Source of the DNA: an uncultured Lachnospiraceae bacterium
GTDB lineage: Bacteria > Bacillota > Clostridia > Lachnospirales > Lachnospiraceae
NCBI GenBank assembly: GCA_947588855.1
Contig: CANQBN010000007.1
Location: 1 to 33,101 of the forward strand
Direction of reading: 5' to 3'
Length of the DNA stretch: 33,101 bases
Both the position numbers and the translations under genes were made by a program. Positions 1 through 5,856 of this stretch are shown piece by piece. Positions within the stretch are counted from its first letter, which is position 1; each line of letters begins with the position of its first letter. The notes beneath the pieces are model-generated. The model was not told the origin of the DNA. It did no database searches and saw nothing but the letters and a program-made list of their open reading frames with translations.

Positions 1-803
1 CCTGCAGCCTGCTGCTGCCTTTTTTGCTCTTCCTCCCGGCGCTTGCGCTCCTCTTCCTCACGCTTGCGGCGTTCCTCTTCCTCAGCCTTCCGAATCTGTT
101 CATTCTTCTGGGCAATGGTTTTCGTATAGGCCGCGACATTGGCCTTCGCCTGGGCAAGCTGCGCGTCAAAGTTGGCAATCTCTGTCCGTTTCTTGGCAAT
201 CGTCGCTTCAAGGCTGTCCTGATGTTCCTGATATTCTACCTTCATTCCCTCCATCTCAGCCATCTCATTGTCAAGCTGGACCTGATAATCCTGAACCTGC
301 TGTTTCGTCTCCTGATACTCCAGAAGCTTCTGACGATCATAAGAATAAATATTTTCTATATACTGGCTTTTATTGAGGAGGTCGGACATGCTCTTCACCT
401 TCAAAAGCACATCCAAAAACTCGGTATCGCCCTTTTCATACATATATTTGATCCGTTTTTTCATGGCAGTATACTGCTCCTGCTCACGGGCCTTCGCCGC
501 ATCATAATCAGCCTGAGCCTGAGCGATCTCCGCCTCTTTGGCGTCCATATCGGCCTCAAGAAGGGCAATTTCAGAAAGCAGATCGGTCAGTTCTTCATTC
601 AGACCTTCCACGACTTCCTGGGCCTGATTCATGTTGGCCTCAGCCTCCTGGGCCTGGGCGTTCGCCTCATTGAGTCCCCTCTGCGCCGCGTCCCTTTCTT
701 TTTCAATCTGGGCCGTATTTGTTGCCGTTACGCACATGGGACTCTCCACAGCCAGAATACCGGCGCATAACAGGCAAAGCATCTGTTTTCTCTTATTACG
801 CAT
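1..803 (-). CDS. Peptidoglycan hydrolase N-terminal coiled-coil region (PcsB/CwlO type), truncated by window edge
   Basis: This open frame has no stop before base 1, so it is missing from the ORF track; the track shows only its + strand shadow. The start ATG at 803 follows a GAGGAG site 10 nt upstream. A short hydrophobic signal peptide (about residues 8-28) leads into a long Gln/Glu/Ala-rich coiled coil. The stretch around residues 95-140 (MKKRIKYMYEKG, then a DLLNKSQYIENIYSYD-like segment) matches the coiled-coil domain that precedes NlpC/P60, CHAP or M23 catalytic domains in secreted PcsB/CwlO/EnvC-like murein hydrolases. The visible part ends in an extreme Arg/Glu-rich run (EEERRKREEERKRREEE). 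The catalytic domain lies outside the window, so the enzyme class cannot be named. It sits 35 nt after folA and may be co-transcribed with it. Confidence 0.8.
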   Translation of the reverse strand, partial: MRNKRKQMLCLLCAGILAVESPMCVTATNTAQIEKERDAAQRGLNEANAQAQEAEANMNQAQEVVEGLNEELTDLLSEIALLEADMDAKEAEIAQAQADYDAAKAREQEQYTAMKKRIKYMYEKGDTEFLDVLLKVKSMSDLLNKSQYIENIYSYDRQKLLEYQETKQQVQDYQVQLDNEMAEMEGMKVEYQEHQDSLEATIAKKRTEIANFDAQLAQAKANVAAYTKTIAQKNEQIRKAEEEERRKREEEERKRREEEQKRQQQAA

Positions 804-838
804 CTTATAAAATCTCCTCTTTTGGCAGCTTTCAATCA

Positions 839-1333
839 TTAATTCTTTATTCTCACATATCTCCGAAACGTGTAACACAGGTTAAAATACGTATACTCAT
901 CCGTCTCCATATTCATTCGCCATGCCGGATCCCTGTCAAGATTCGTCAGGTACGTATCGGCGTGATACGCATAGTCAATGTAAGTAATGTGAGCGGTATC
1001 GCAAAAAGGCAGAAACTCTCTGTAGATATCGGCCCCTCCTATGACAAACACATCCTCCGAAGGCACATGCTTAATCTCCTCAAGAGTCTCTTCCACGCTC
1101 CTGCAGACAACGGCTCCCTTTACGGAGAAACCTGGATTTCTGGATAAGACAATATTCGTCCGTTTATAAAGCGGCTGGCCTCCCGGCATGCTTTCCAGGG
1201 TTTTCCGGCCCATAATAACTGTTTTTCCCCGGGTTTCCATTCGGAACAGTTCTTTATCCGCCGGGATGGATACCAGCAAACGTCCGTCTTTGCCGATGGC
1301 CCAGTTTCTGTCAACCGCCGCAATCAGGTTCAT
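839..1333 (-). CDS. folA: Dihydrofolate reductase
   Basis: Cytoplasmic NADPH-dependent enzyme reducing dihydrofolate to tetrahydrofolate for thymidylate and purine synthesis. The 164 aa length is usual for the family. Visible motifs are the N-terminal NLIAAVDRNWAIGKDG loop, the acidic active-site residue in IPADKELFR, the cofactor-binding GKTVIMGRKTLES motif, and the C-terminal VIGGADIYREFLP motif. The ATG is preceded by GCGAGGAAAGCT, a reasonable ribosome binding site. It has its own promoter about 60 nt upstream. No thyA is adjacent, unlike many bacteria where the two are linked. Confidence 0.96.
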   Translation of the reverse strand: MNLIAAVDRNWAIGKDGRLLVSIPADKELFRMETRGKTVIMGRKTLESMPGGQPLYKRTNIVLSRNPGFSVKGAVVCRSVEETLEEIKHVPSEDVFVIGGADIYREFLPFCDTAHITYIDYAYHADTYLTNLDRDPAWRMNMETDEYTYFNLCYTFRRYVRIKN

Positions 1334-1393
1334 AGCTTTCCTCGCTGTCTACCACAAAATCTTGTCTTCTTGTCACACAATTCCACAAAATAC

Positions 1394-1422
1394 ATTATAC
1401 ACCTATATAACGGAGTTGTCAC
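1394..1422 (-). promoter_or_regulatory. Sigma-A-like promoter of folA
   Basis: On the minus strand GTGACA and TATAAT are separated by exactly 17 nt. The predicted transcript would start near 1387, giving a leader of about 55 nt before the folA ATG. Confidence 0.6.
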
Positions 1423-1448
1423 TTACAATTTTATGAATAAAAATTGAA

Positions 1449-1481
1449 ATGGGGCTGTTGCGGAATGAACTGCAGCCCCAT
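1449..1481 (-). terminator. Intrinsic terminator after msrC
   Basis: The perfect 9-bp arms ATGGGGCTG and CAGCCCCAT lie 28 nt beyond the msrC stop. On the minus strand the stem is followed by TTCAATTTTTATTC, a U-rich tail. It separates msrC from folA. Confidence 0.75.
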
Positions 1482-1508
1482 CACAAACGAAATAAACATT
1501 TATAAATT

Positions 1509-2003
1509 CTACAAAATTTCCGTTTCCAGCACTTTCACGAACAGTTCCAGACCTGCCCTGTCCTCCTCCGAGAAGCGGTTAAACACCGGGCTGTCGATAT
1601 CCAGGACGCCGTACAGCCTTCCATCCCTGTGAACAGGAATCACGATTTCTGAATTGGAAGCGCTGTCACAGGCAATATGCCCGGGAAACTGATGGACATC
1701 CGCCACTATCACCGTACGGTCCGCGGCCGCCGCCGTTCCGCAGACGCCCCTGCCCATGGATATCACCGTACAGGCCGTCCTGCCCTGGAACGGACCAAGC
1801 ACCAGTTTTCCGTCCTGATACAGATAGAATCCGGCCCAGTTCAGATCGGAAAGGACTTGATACAGAAGCGCTGACGCATTGGCCAGATTGCTGATCTCCC
1901 AGTCCACTCCCTCCGCCAGAGCCTTCATCTGCTCCGCCAGAATCTGATAATCTGCATGTTCCGTCTGCCTTCCGTCACCGCAAGCGTCCTGATTCACTGC
2001 CAT
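1509..2003 (-). CDS. msrC: Free methionine-(R)-sulfoxide reductase (GAF domain, fRMsr)
   Basis: A single GAF-domain cytoplasmic repair enzyme that reduces free methionine-R-sulfoxide using thioredoxin. The family's three functional cysteines are present in the motifs ACTVISMGRGVCG and GHIACDSASNSEIV (Cys78, Cys88, Cys112 in the numbering used here), with the usual spacing of 10 and 24 residues. The ORF track begins at an upstream TTG, but no ribosome binding site precedes it. The ATG at 2003 (MAVNQ) has a purine-rich AGGGCAGGACG just upstream and gives 164 aa, the family length. It is a monocistronic unit with its own promoter and terminator. Confidence 0.9.
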   Translation of the reverse strand: MAVNQDACGDGRQTEHADYQILAEQMKALAEGVDWEISNLANASALLYQVLSDLNWAGFYLYQDGKLVLGPFQGRTACTVISMGRGVCGTAAAADRTVIVADVHQFPGHIACDSASNSEIVIPVHRDGRLYGVLDIDSPVFNRFSEEDRAGLELFVKVLETEIL

Positions 2004-2040
2004 CGTCCTGCCCTTTCTGCCATGTTTGATCAACGGAGGT

Positions 2041-2069
2041 ATTATAGCATCATTTTATTAAAGTTTCAA
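2041..2069 (-). promoter_or_regulatory. Sigma-A-like promoter of msrC
   Basis: On the minus strand TTGAAA and TATAAT are separated by 17 nt. The start point falls near 2034, downstream of which only the ATG at 2003 has a plausible ribosome binding site. This supports the shortened start. Confidence 0.7.
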
Positions 2070-2106
2070 TCGGTCTCCCTGAGTTTTATTATCAGACATT
2101 TTTCTC

Positions 2107-2135
2107 TTGTGGATTCCCTGATTATCCGTTATAAT
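2107..2135 (+). promoter_or_regulatory. Sigma-A-like promoter of the DUF554 gene
   Basis: TTGTGG and TATAAT are separated by 17 nt, and the -10 lies about 30 nt before the chosen ATG. It is divergent from the msrC promoter. Confidence 0.6.
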
Positions 2136-2166
2136 GGATATAACAACAGGGAGGAGGACACATGTT

Positions 2167-2895
2167 ATGCCGATCGGAGTTATCGTCAACAGTCTCGCTA
2201 TCTTTTTCGGGGGAATCTTCGGCGTCGCCGCCGCACAGAAATTAAGTGATGAATTGAAAGTAAAACTGAACATGGTTTTCGGATGCTGCGCTATGGGAAT
2301 GGGAATCAGCTCCATACCTCTTATGACCTATATGCCGGCCGTTATCCTTTCCATGATCCTTGGGACCTCCGCCGGCGTTCTGATTCATCTGGACGGCTGG
2401 TTCCGAAAGGGCGGCGCGCTGATGCAGAAGCCAATCGCCGGCCTGATGAAGAATTCCGGTCTTGACACCAACTCGCCGGAATATATGAGCTCCCTGATCA
2501 CGGTCATTGTGCTGTTCTGCGCCAGCGGGTCCGGCATCTACGGTACTATTGTGTCCGGCATGACCGGCGACCACACCATTCTGATCTCCAAGTCCATCCT
2601 GGACTTCTTCACAGCCGCCATCTTCGCCTGCAATCTGGGTGCCGTAGTGTCCATGATCGCTTTGCCTCAGATTGTTATCTTCATAGTTCTGTTCCTGGCT
2701 TCCAGAGTCATATTCCCTCTGACCACGCCGGAGATGATCAACGACTTCAAGGCCTGCGGCGGTTTCATTCTGGTGGCCACAGGTCTCCGCATCGCCAAGA
2801 TCATGGAATTCCCGGTGGCAGACATGATTCCGGCCATGATCTTCGTCATGCCCATCAGCTGGGCCTGGAGCAGCTGGATCCTGCCGCTTCTGTGA
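2167..2895 (+). CDS. DUF554 family integral membrane protein
   Basis: A 242 aa hydrophobic protein with about seven membrane segments, matching the DUF554 (YdfK-like) family of uncharacterised Gram-positive membrane proteins. Family-like features include the N-terminal PIGVIVNSLAIFFGG segment, a mid-protein glycine/serine-rich stretch (FCASGSGIYG) and the C-terminal MIPAMIFVMPIS segment. The track starts 11 codons earlier, but the GGAGGAGG site lies inside that extension, 9 nt before the ATG at 2167, so the later start is chosen. No substrate is established for the family. The stop codon lies inside a long inverted repeat. Confidence 0.88.
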   Translation: MPIGVIVNSLAIFFGGIFGVAAAQKLSDELKVKLNMVFGCCAMGMGISSIPLMTYMPAVILSMILGTSAGVLIHLDGWFRKGGALMQKPIAGLMKNSGLDTNSPEYMSSLITVIVLFCASGSGIYGTIVSGMTGDHTILISKSILDFFTAAIFACNLGAVVSMIALPQIVIFIVLFLASRVIFPLTTPEMINDFKACGGFILVATGLRIAKIMEFPVADMIPAMIFVMPISWAWSSWILPLL

Positions 2896-2923
2896 ACAAT
2901 CCGATCGTTCACAGCGGCAGGAT
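2878..2923. repeat. Long inverted repeat spanning the DUF554 stop codon
   Basis: ATCCTGCCGC-TTC-TGTGAAC and GTTCACA-GCGGCAGGAT pair perfectly over 17 bp, with a 3-nt bulge in the left arm and a 9-nt loop. The TGA stop is within the left arm. The stem lies between the converging DUF554 and SASP genes, so it could end or stabilise both transcripts. There is no clear T-tract on either side. Confidence 0.6.
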
Positions 2924-2941
2924 ATTACTTTCTGGAGATGA

Positions 2942-3145
2942 TTACCGGACATCCTGCTGCATCTCTCTCCTGCGTTTCGTGATCAGCCCGCCGATTCGTC
3001 CGCTCTCCTTTGCTGTCAGACTTCTCCATCCGTTCTCAATCACTTTATCGCTCAGTCCCAGTTCCTCCGCAATCTCAAACTTCAGTCTTTCCTCGGGTTT
3101 AAGATTGTTGGGATCGACAGGTTCGTCATTTTTCCTTCTGGTCAT
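2942..3145 (-). CDS. Small acid-soluble spore protein, alpha/beta type
   Basis: A 67 aa protein of the SASP alpha/beta family. Such proteins coat spore DNA, protect it from UV, and are degraded by the GPR protease at germination. Visible family signatures are the GPR cleavage region KFEIAEELGL around residues 22-31 and the DNA-binding block SLTAKESGRIGGLITKRR near the C-terminus. The N-terminal 20 residues are more charged than in classical SASPs. The ATG at 3145 has AAAGGAG upstream, at a longish 13-nt spacing. The leader is unusual (see next entry). Expression is presumably sporulation-specific. Confidence 0.85.
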   Translation of the reverse strand: MTRRKNDEPVDPNNLKPEERLKFEIAEELGLSDKVIENGWRSLTAKESGRIGGLITKRRREMQQDVR

Positions 3146-3146
3146 A

Positions 3147-3248
3147 ATGGCAGGTATACTCCTTTCCGCATTCTCACCCTGCTCGCAGGGCGTACAGGCA
3201 TCCCCTGAGGGGCCTGTTCTTCTGATTCCTTTAGAGTATACCCGCCAT
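3147..3248 (-). promoter_or_regulatory. Structured SASP upstream region with 15-bp closing arms and two inner hairpins
   Basis: ATGGCGGGTATACTC and GAGTATACCTGCCAT (minus-strand reading) can pair over 15 bp with one G-U pair. Between them lie two GC-rich hairpins, one with arms ACAGGC/GCCTGT (3194-3217) and CCCTG-CGAG-CAGGG (3177-3190). The arm near the gene begins 1 nt before the ATG and includes part of the ribosome binding site. A GAATA-N17-TATACTC pair resembling a sigma-G promoter overlaps the distal arm. Whether the distal arm is transcribed therefore decides whether this is an RNA switch or a DNA-level symmetry. Confidence 0.45.
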
Positions 3249-3292
3249 ATCAGACTCTATTCATGTCTCAAACGGACTTCAGCTGTCTGAAA

Positions 3293-3493
3293 TTACATAT
3301 AAGGACTCTCCGGTATGATAACGGCCGCTATCAAATATGCCAGCAGTCCGGTACCGCATGCCGCCAGAGACACCGCGACCCACAAAAGCCGAATCAATGT
3401 CGGATCCACATTGAAATATTCAGCCAGGCCGCCGCATACGCCGCACATCATTCTCTCCCGCTTGGAACGGTATAATCTTCTGTTCAAGTCCAT
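3293..3493 (-). CDS. PspC-domain small membrane protein
   Basis: A 66 aa protein consisting of one PspC domain. It begins with the typical RRLYRSKRERMMCGVCGGLAEYF motif region and continues into one or two membrane segments (about residues 34-60). PspC proteins act in phage-shock-like or Lia-like envelope stress responses. An AGGAGG site precedes the ATG. It is the last gene of the padR-HAAS-DUF4097-pspC operon and starts 20 nt after the DUF4097 stop. Its role here is inferred from family and context. Confidence 0.88.
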   Translation of the reverse strand: MDLNRRLYRSKRERMMCGVCGGLAEYFNVDPTLIRLLWVAVSLAACGTGLLAYLIAAVIIPESPYM

Positions 3494-3513
3494 CTCTCTT
3501 CCTCCTGCGCTGG

Positions 3514-4509
3514 TTAATTCGTGAAATCAATCGTAATATTTCCCAATTCGCTCTCCAGACTGGCCGTCTTCACCGCGCCGCGGTTGGAAACCGACTGTCT
3601 CTTTGTTCTGCCAAAAGTCTCATCCTGAATCCTGACAGAACCGCCTTCTACCTCCAGATTGTATGAGAAATCTTCTTTCTTTCCATTCAGGCGGAACTCC
3701 ATGTTTCCGGCTTCGCATTCTGCTTTAAGACTGGAGGCGATGCTTCCGGCATATTCAAGCTTCCCTGCGGAGCAGTCGGCCTCAAGCTGCCCGGCCGCGC
3801 CGTTCGTCACCCTGACGCTGCCTGCGGACGCGTCCAGCTCCAGCTGTCTGGCAGAGATCCTGTCAGCCGTAATGATTCCGGCTCCCGCGTCCAGACTCAG
3901 CTTGCCAAACTCATATCCCTTCGGGACCGTCACAACCGCCCGGGCGTCAGACGAAATATTGGTAAGTCCGCTTCCGGCCGGCCGGAACTCCAGCTTTCTC
4001 TCATTTCCCTCTATCTCGCTGCGCATCTGAATCTCATCAGAGAATATCTGTACCTGGATATTATCGCCGGTATCTCCTTCCACGATCTCAACACGGCCCA
4101 TCTCCACTTCGATCTCAAGCTGACTGGTCACCGTGTAAATTCCATTTTGACCGGAGTCCTGCGCCTGCCCTGCACCGTTCCCCGCTGACTGCTGCTGACC
4201 GGAAGGCTGTGTCTGCGGCAGACTCTGACTGCTGTGATGGCTGTCGTCATGGTGCAGCAGTTCATGCTCGAGATAATCATCCCAATCATCATAGTCGTCA
4301 TCATACCGGTCGTCCCAATCGTCATCAAAATAATCATCCCAGTCGTCATCGTAAACGTACCGGTCATTTCCATTCCGGTGTAATGCCTCTGTCACTCTCG
4401 CCTTTACAATTCCGGCGCCGCCGGCCATGGCAGCAGCCGCGGTTATCGTCAATCCAAGAGCAAAACAAACTGCCGCGGCAATCAAAACAACTTTGGAAAA
4501 CTTCTTCAT
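3514..4509 (-). CDS. DUF4097-domain membrane-anchored protein with an Asp/Tyr/His-rich linker
   Basis: 331 aa. A signal anchor (about residues 6-30) is followed by an extreme acidic segment (about residues 48-95), full of DDDWDDY-like units and ending in HHDDSHH, then a Gln/Ser-rich linker. The C-terminal 200 residues form the repetitive beta-rich DUF4097 fold, with recurring EAGNMEF / AGAGIITAD-like strands. DUF4097 proteins, such as LiaX-like ones, are linked to antimicrobial peptide and envelope stress sensing. The start has AAGGAG 8 nt upstream. The gene follows the HAAS gene in a PadR-controlled operon. The acidic/His segment could bind cations, but nothing in the sequence proves it. Confidence 0.82.
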   Translation of the reverse strand: MKKFSKVVLIAAAVCFALGLTITAAAAMAGGAGIVKARVTEALHRNGNDRYVYDDDWDDYFDDDWDDRYDDDYDDWDDYLEHELLHHDDSHHSSQSLPQTQPSGQQQSAGNGAGQAQDSGQNGIYTVTSQLEIEVEMGRVEIVEGDTGDNIQVQIFSDEIQMRSEIEGNERKLEFRPAGSGLTNISSDARAVVTVPKGYEFGKLSLDAGAGIITADRISARQLELDASAGSVRVTNGAAGQLEADCSAGKLEYAGSIASSLKAECEAGNMEFRLNGKKEDFSYNLEVEGGSVRIQDETFGRTKRQSVSNRGAVKTASLESELGNITIDFTN

Positions 4510-4559
4510 AGATCCATCTCCTTCCTGTTCTTACTTATTCTTACAGCCCCCGAATTGGA

Positions 4560-5270
4560 TCAGGCGGCCTGATTTTTATGAAACATGTGATTAACCAAAT
4601 CCACGCACCCTCTAACAAGCCATGGCAGGAACTTTCCGTAGAAAAGTACCGCCAGCAGAAGGACCAGAAGCCCGAAGGCCAGCAGAATCAATCCGATTCC
4701 GATACACATAACGCCGACAAGCAAATCGCTGAACAAGTGGACAACTCCATAGACAAGGACAGCCGCCGCCGCCACAAAAAGAGCCAATGTCATCACTGCC
4801 AGCAATACGATCAATCCAAACAAGACTCCCAATACTCCGGCAAGGATTCCCAGGGCTCCTCCGCCCACTCCAAGCAGGATCGGCATCGCCAGCAGAATCA
4901 CAGCAATTATGACGACTGCTTTCATAAAAGTCATGCCTTTTCCATCGGCTTTCTCTGGCCCCGCATTGTCAGGCTTTCTCTCATCCGGTCTCGTTCCCTG
5001 AGCCACCACCTGATAATTGGGCTCTCTGAACCTTTCATCCGTATATCCTGTGTCTGTAAACTGCCCTCCGTCCTTCAGACTTCCCTGAAGCTCAGAGCGG
5101 ATGATCGACGCGATTCTCTCTGGACTGCCGAACTCTCTGATCACTCGTTCCTCCTCGTCGCCCGCGTCATCCAGATAATCTCTGTAATACTGAAGCGCGT
5201 CTCTCTTCTCATCCTCCGGAATATCAGAGAGCAGGTATTCCAGCTGTTTCATAAATTCATCTTTTCTCAT
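4560..5270 (-). CDS. DUF1700/HAAS-domain membrane protein, partner of the PadR regulator
   Basis: 236 aa. The first 80 residues form the HAAS (DUF1700) domain, seen in MRKDEFMKQLEYLLSDIPEDEK, the YYRDYLDDAGDEEE segment and the EFGSPERIA motif. A hydrophilic linker leads to four or five membrane helices (about residues 115-215). The track start is 17 codons upstream. The ATG at 5270 overlaps the padR stop as ATGA and has AGGAGG 7 nt before it, so this start is preferred. HAAS proteins usually pair with PadR regulators, often in envelope-stress operons. A short palindrome (ATCAGG-CGG-CCTGAT) overlaps its stop. Confidence 0.87.
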   Translation of the reverse strand: MRKDEFMKQLEYLLSDIPEDEKRDALQYYRDYLDDAGDEEERVIREFGSPERIASIIRSELQGSLKDGGQFTDTGYTDERFREPNYQVVAQGTRPDERKPDNAGPEKADGKGMTFMKAVVIIAVILLAMPILLGVGGGALGILAGVLGVLFGLIVLLAVMTLALFVAAAAVLVYGVVHLFSDLLVGVMCIGIGLILLAFGLLVLLLAVLFYGKFLPWLVRGCVDLVNHMFHKNQAA

Positions 5271-5587
5271 ACCTGTGCCTCCTGAAAAATCCGGGCAATC
5301 CTGCCGGAATAGTTTGCCCACTCACCCTTATACAAATTCAGCTGCAGCCGTCCTTTTTCTGTAAGCCGGTAATACCGCCGGTTCCTGCCGTCATATGCCT
5401 TGTCGTAGACCTCCAGACAATCTTCCTTCTGAAGCCGCCTCAGCACAGGATACAGGGTCGATTCCGAGATATCGATCGCTCCTCTCACATCCTGAGTGAT
5501 CTTATATCCGTAAATCCCTTCCGCGTCCCTGGAGGCGACGGCCAGAACTATGGCGTCCAAAAGTGCCGTTCCTGTATTAAATACCAT
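5267..5587 (-). CDS. PadR-family transcriptional regulator
   Basis: 106 aa, the size of short (subfamily 2) PadR repressors. It has the winged-helix features GIYGYKITQDV, the recognition helix ISESTLYPVLRRLQKE, and the wing GRNRRYYRLTEKGR. The ATG has AAGGAG 8 nt upstream. It is the first gene of a four-gene operon with HAAS, DUF4097 and PspC proteins. Its promoter contains two palindromes that are likely its own operators, so autorepression is inferred. The inducing signal is unknown; homologous systems respond to envelope-active compounds. Confidence 0.92.
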   Translation of the reverse strand: MVFNTGTALLDAIVLAVASRDAEGIYGYKITQDVRGAIDISESTLYPVLRRLQKEDCLEVYDKAYDGRNRRYYRLTEKGRLQLNLYKGEWANYSGRIARIFQEAQV

Positions 5588-5637
5588 CTTCTCAACTCCT
5601 TGCGATTACGCCTGTGGTTCTCTCATGTTGGCAAGCA

Positions 5638-5692
5638 AAATATAATATTATATTTATGGATATATTATACGCTGTATAATATTATATGTCAA
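5638..5692 (-). promoter_or_regulatory. Consensus promoter of the padR operon with two TATAATATTATA palindromes
   Basis: On the minus strand TTGACA (5687-5692) and TATAAT (5664-5669) are separated by 17 nt, a full sigma-A consensus. A 12-bp palindrome TATAATATTATA fills the spacer (5675-5686). An 18-bp perfect palindrome with the same core covers the predicted start region (5638-5655). The two centres are 34 bp apart. The layout fits steric repression by the dimeric PadR product. Confidence 0.75.
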
Positions 5693-5712
5693 TAGGTAAT
5701 ACGTAACATTTT

Positions 5713-5790
5713 TTCACATGTGAATATAATGTTAAAGAAATGTTAAATCATTTTCTTTATATTGATTTTTCAAAAAAGGGATTATATAAT
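5713..5790 (+). promoter_or_regulatory. Promoter and upstream sites of the priming transferase
   Basis: TTGATT (5762-5767) and TATAAT (5785-5790) are separated by 17 nt. Upstream lie a perfect 12-bp palindrome TTCACATGTGAA (5713-5724) and two identical 9-bp direct repeats AATGTTAAA (5728-5736 and 5739-5747) with an 11-bp period, ending 14 nt before the -35. Tandem repeats at one helical turn are typical of response-regulator activator sites. The activator is unknown. Confidence 0.6.
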
Positions 5791-5798
5791 GTACTCGT

Positions 5799-5813
5799 CA
5801 TTGAAAATCAATG
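5799..5813 (+). promoter_or_regulatory. CATTGA-N3-TCAATG element, copy 1 (priming transferase)
   Basis: CATTGAAAATCAATG is a perfect 6-bp-arm inverted repeat placed 8 nt after the -10, about +3 to +17. It is one of five copies in the locus. Confidence 0.6.
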
Positions 5814-5856
5814 GCGAATGAATCAATATAACTTCTCAGCAGGAGGCGCGGCAAAG

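Noticed and set aside
24-770. 248 aa Leu/Ile-rich + strand ORF resembling a membrane protein
   Set aside because: It is opposite the truncated PcsB-like coiled coil; the apparent hydrophobicity comes from reading Glu/Gln/Lys codons on the wrong strand.
2242-2952. 236 aa minus-strand ORF rich in His, Gln and Gly
   Set aside because: Shadow of the DUF554 membrane gene, which has a promoter, a good ribosome binding site and family motifs.
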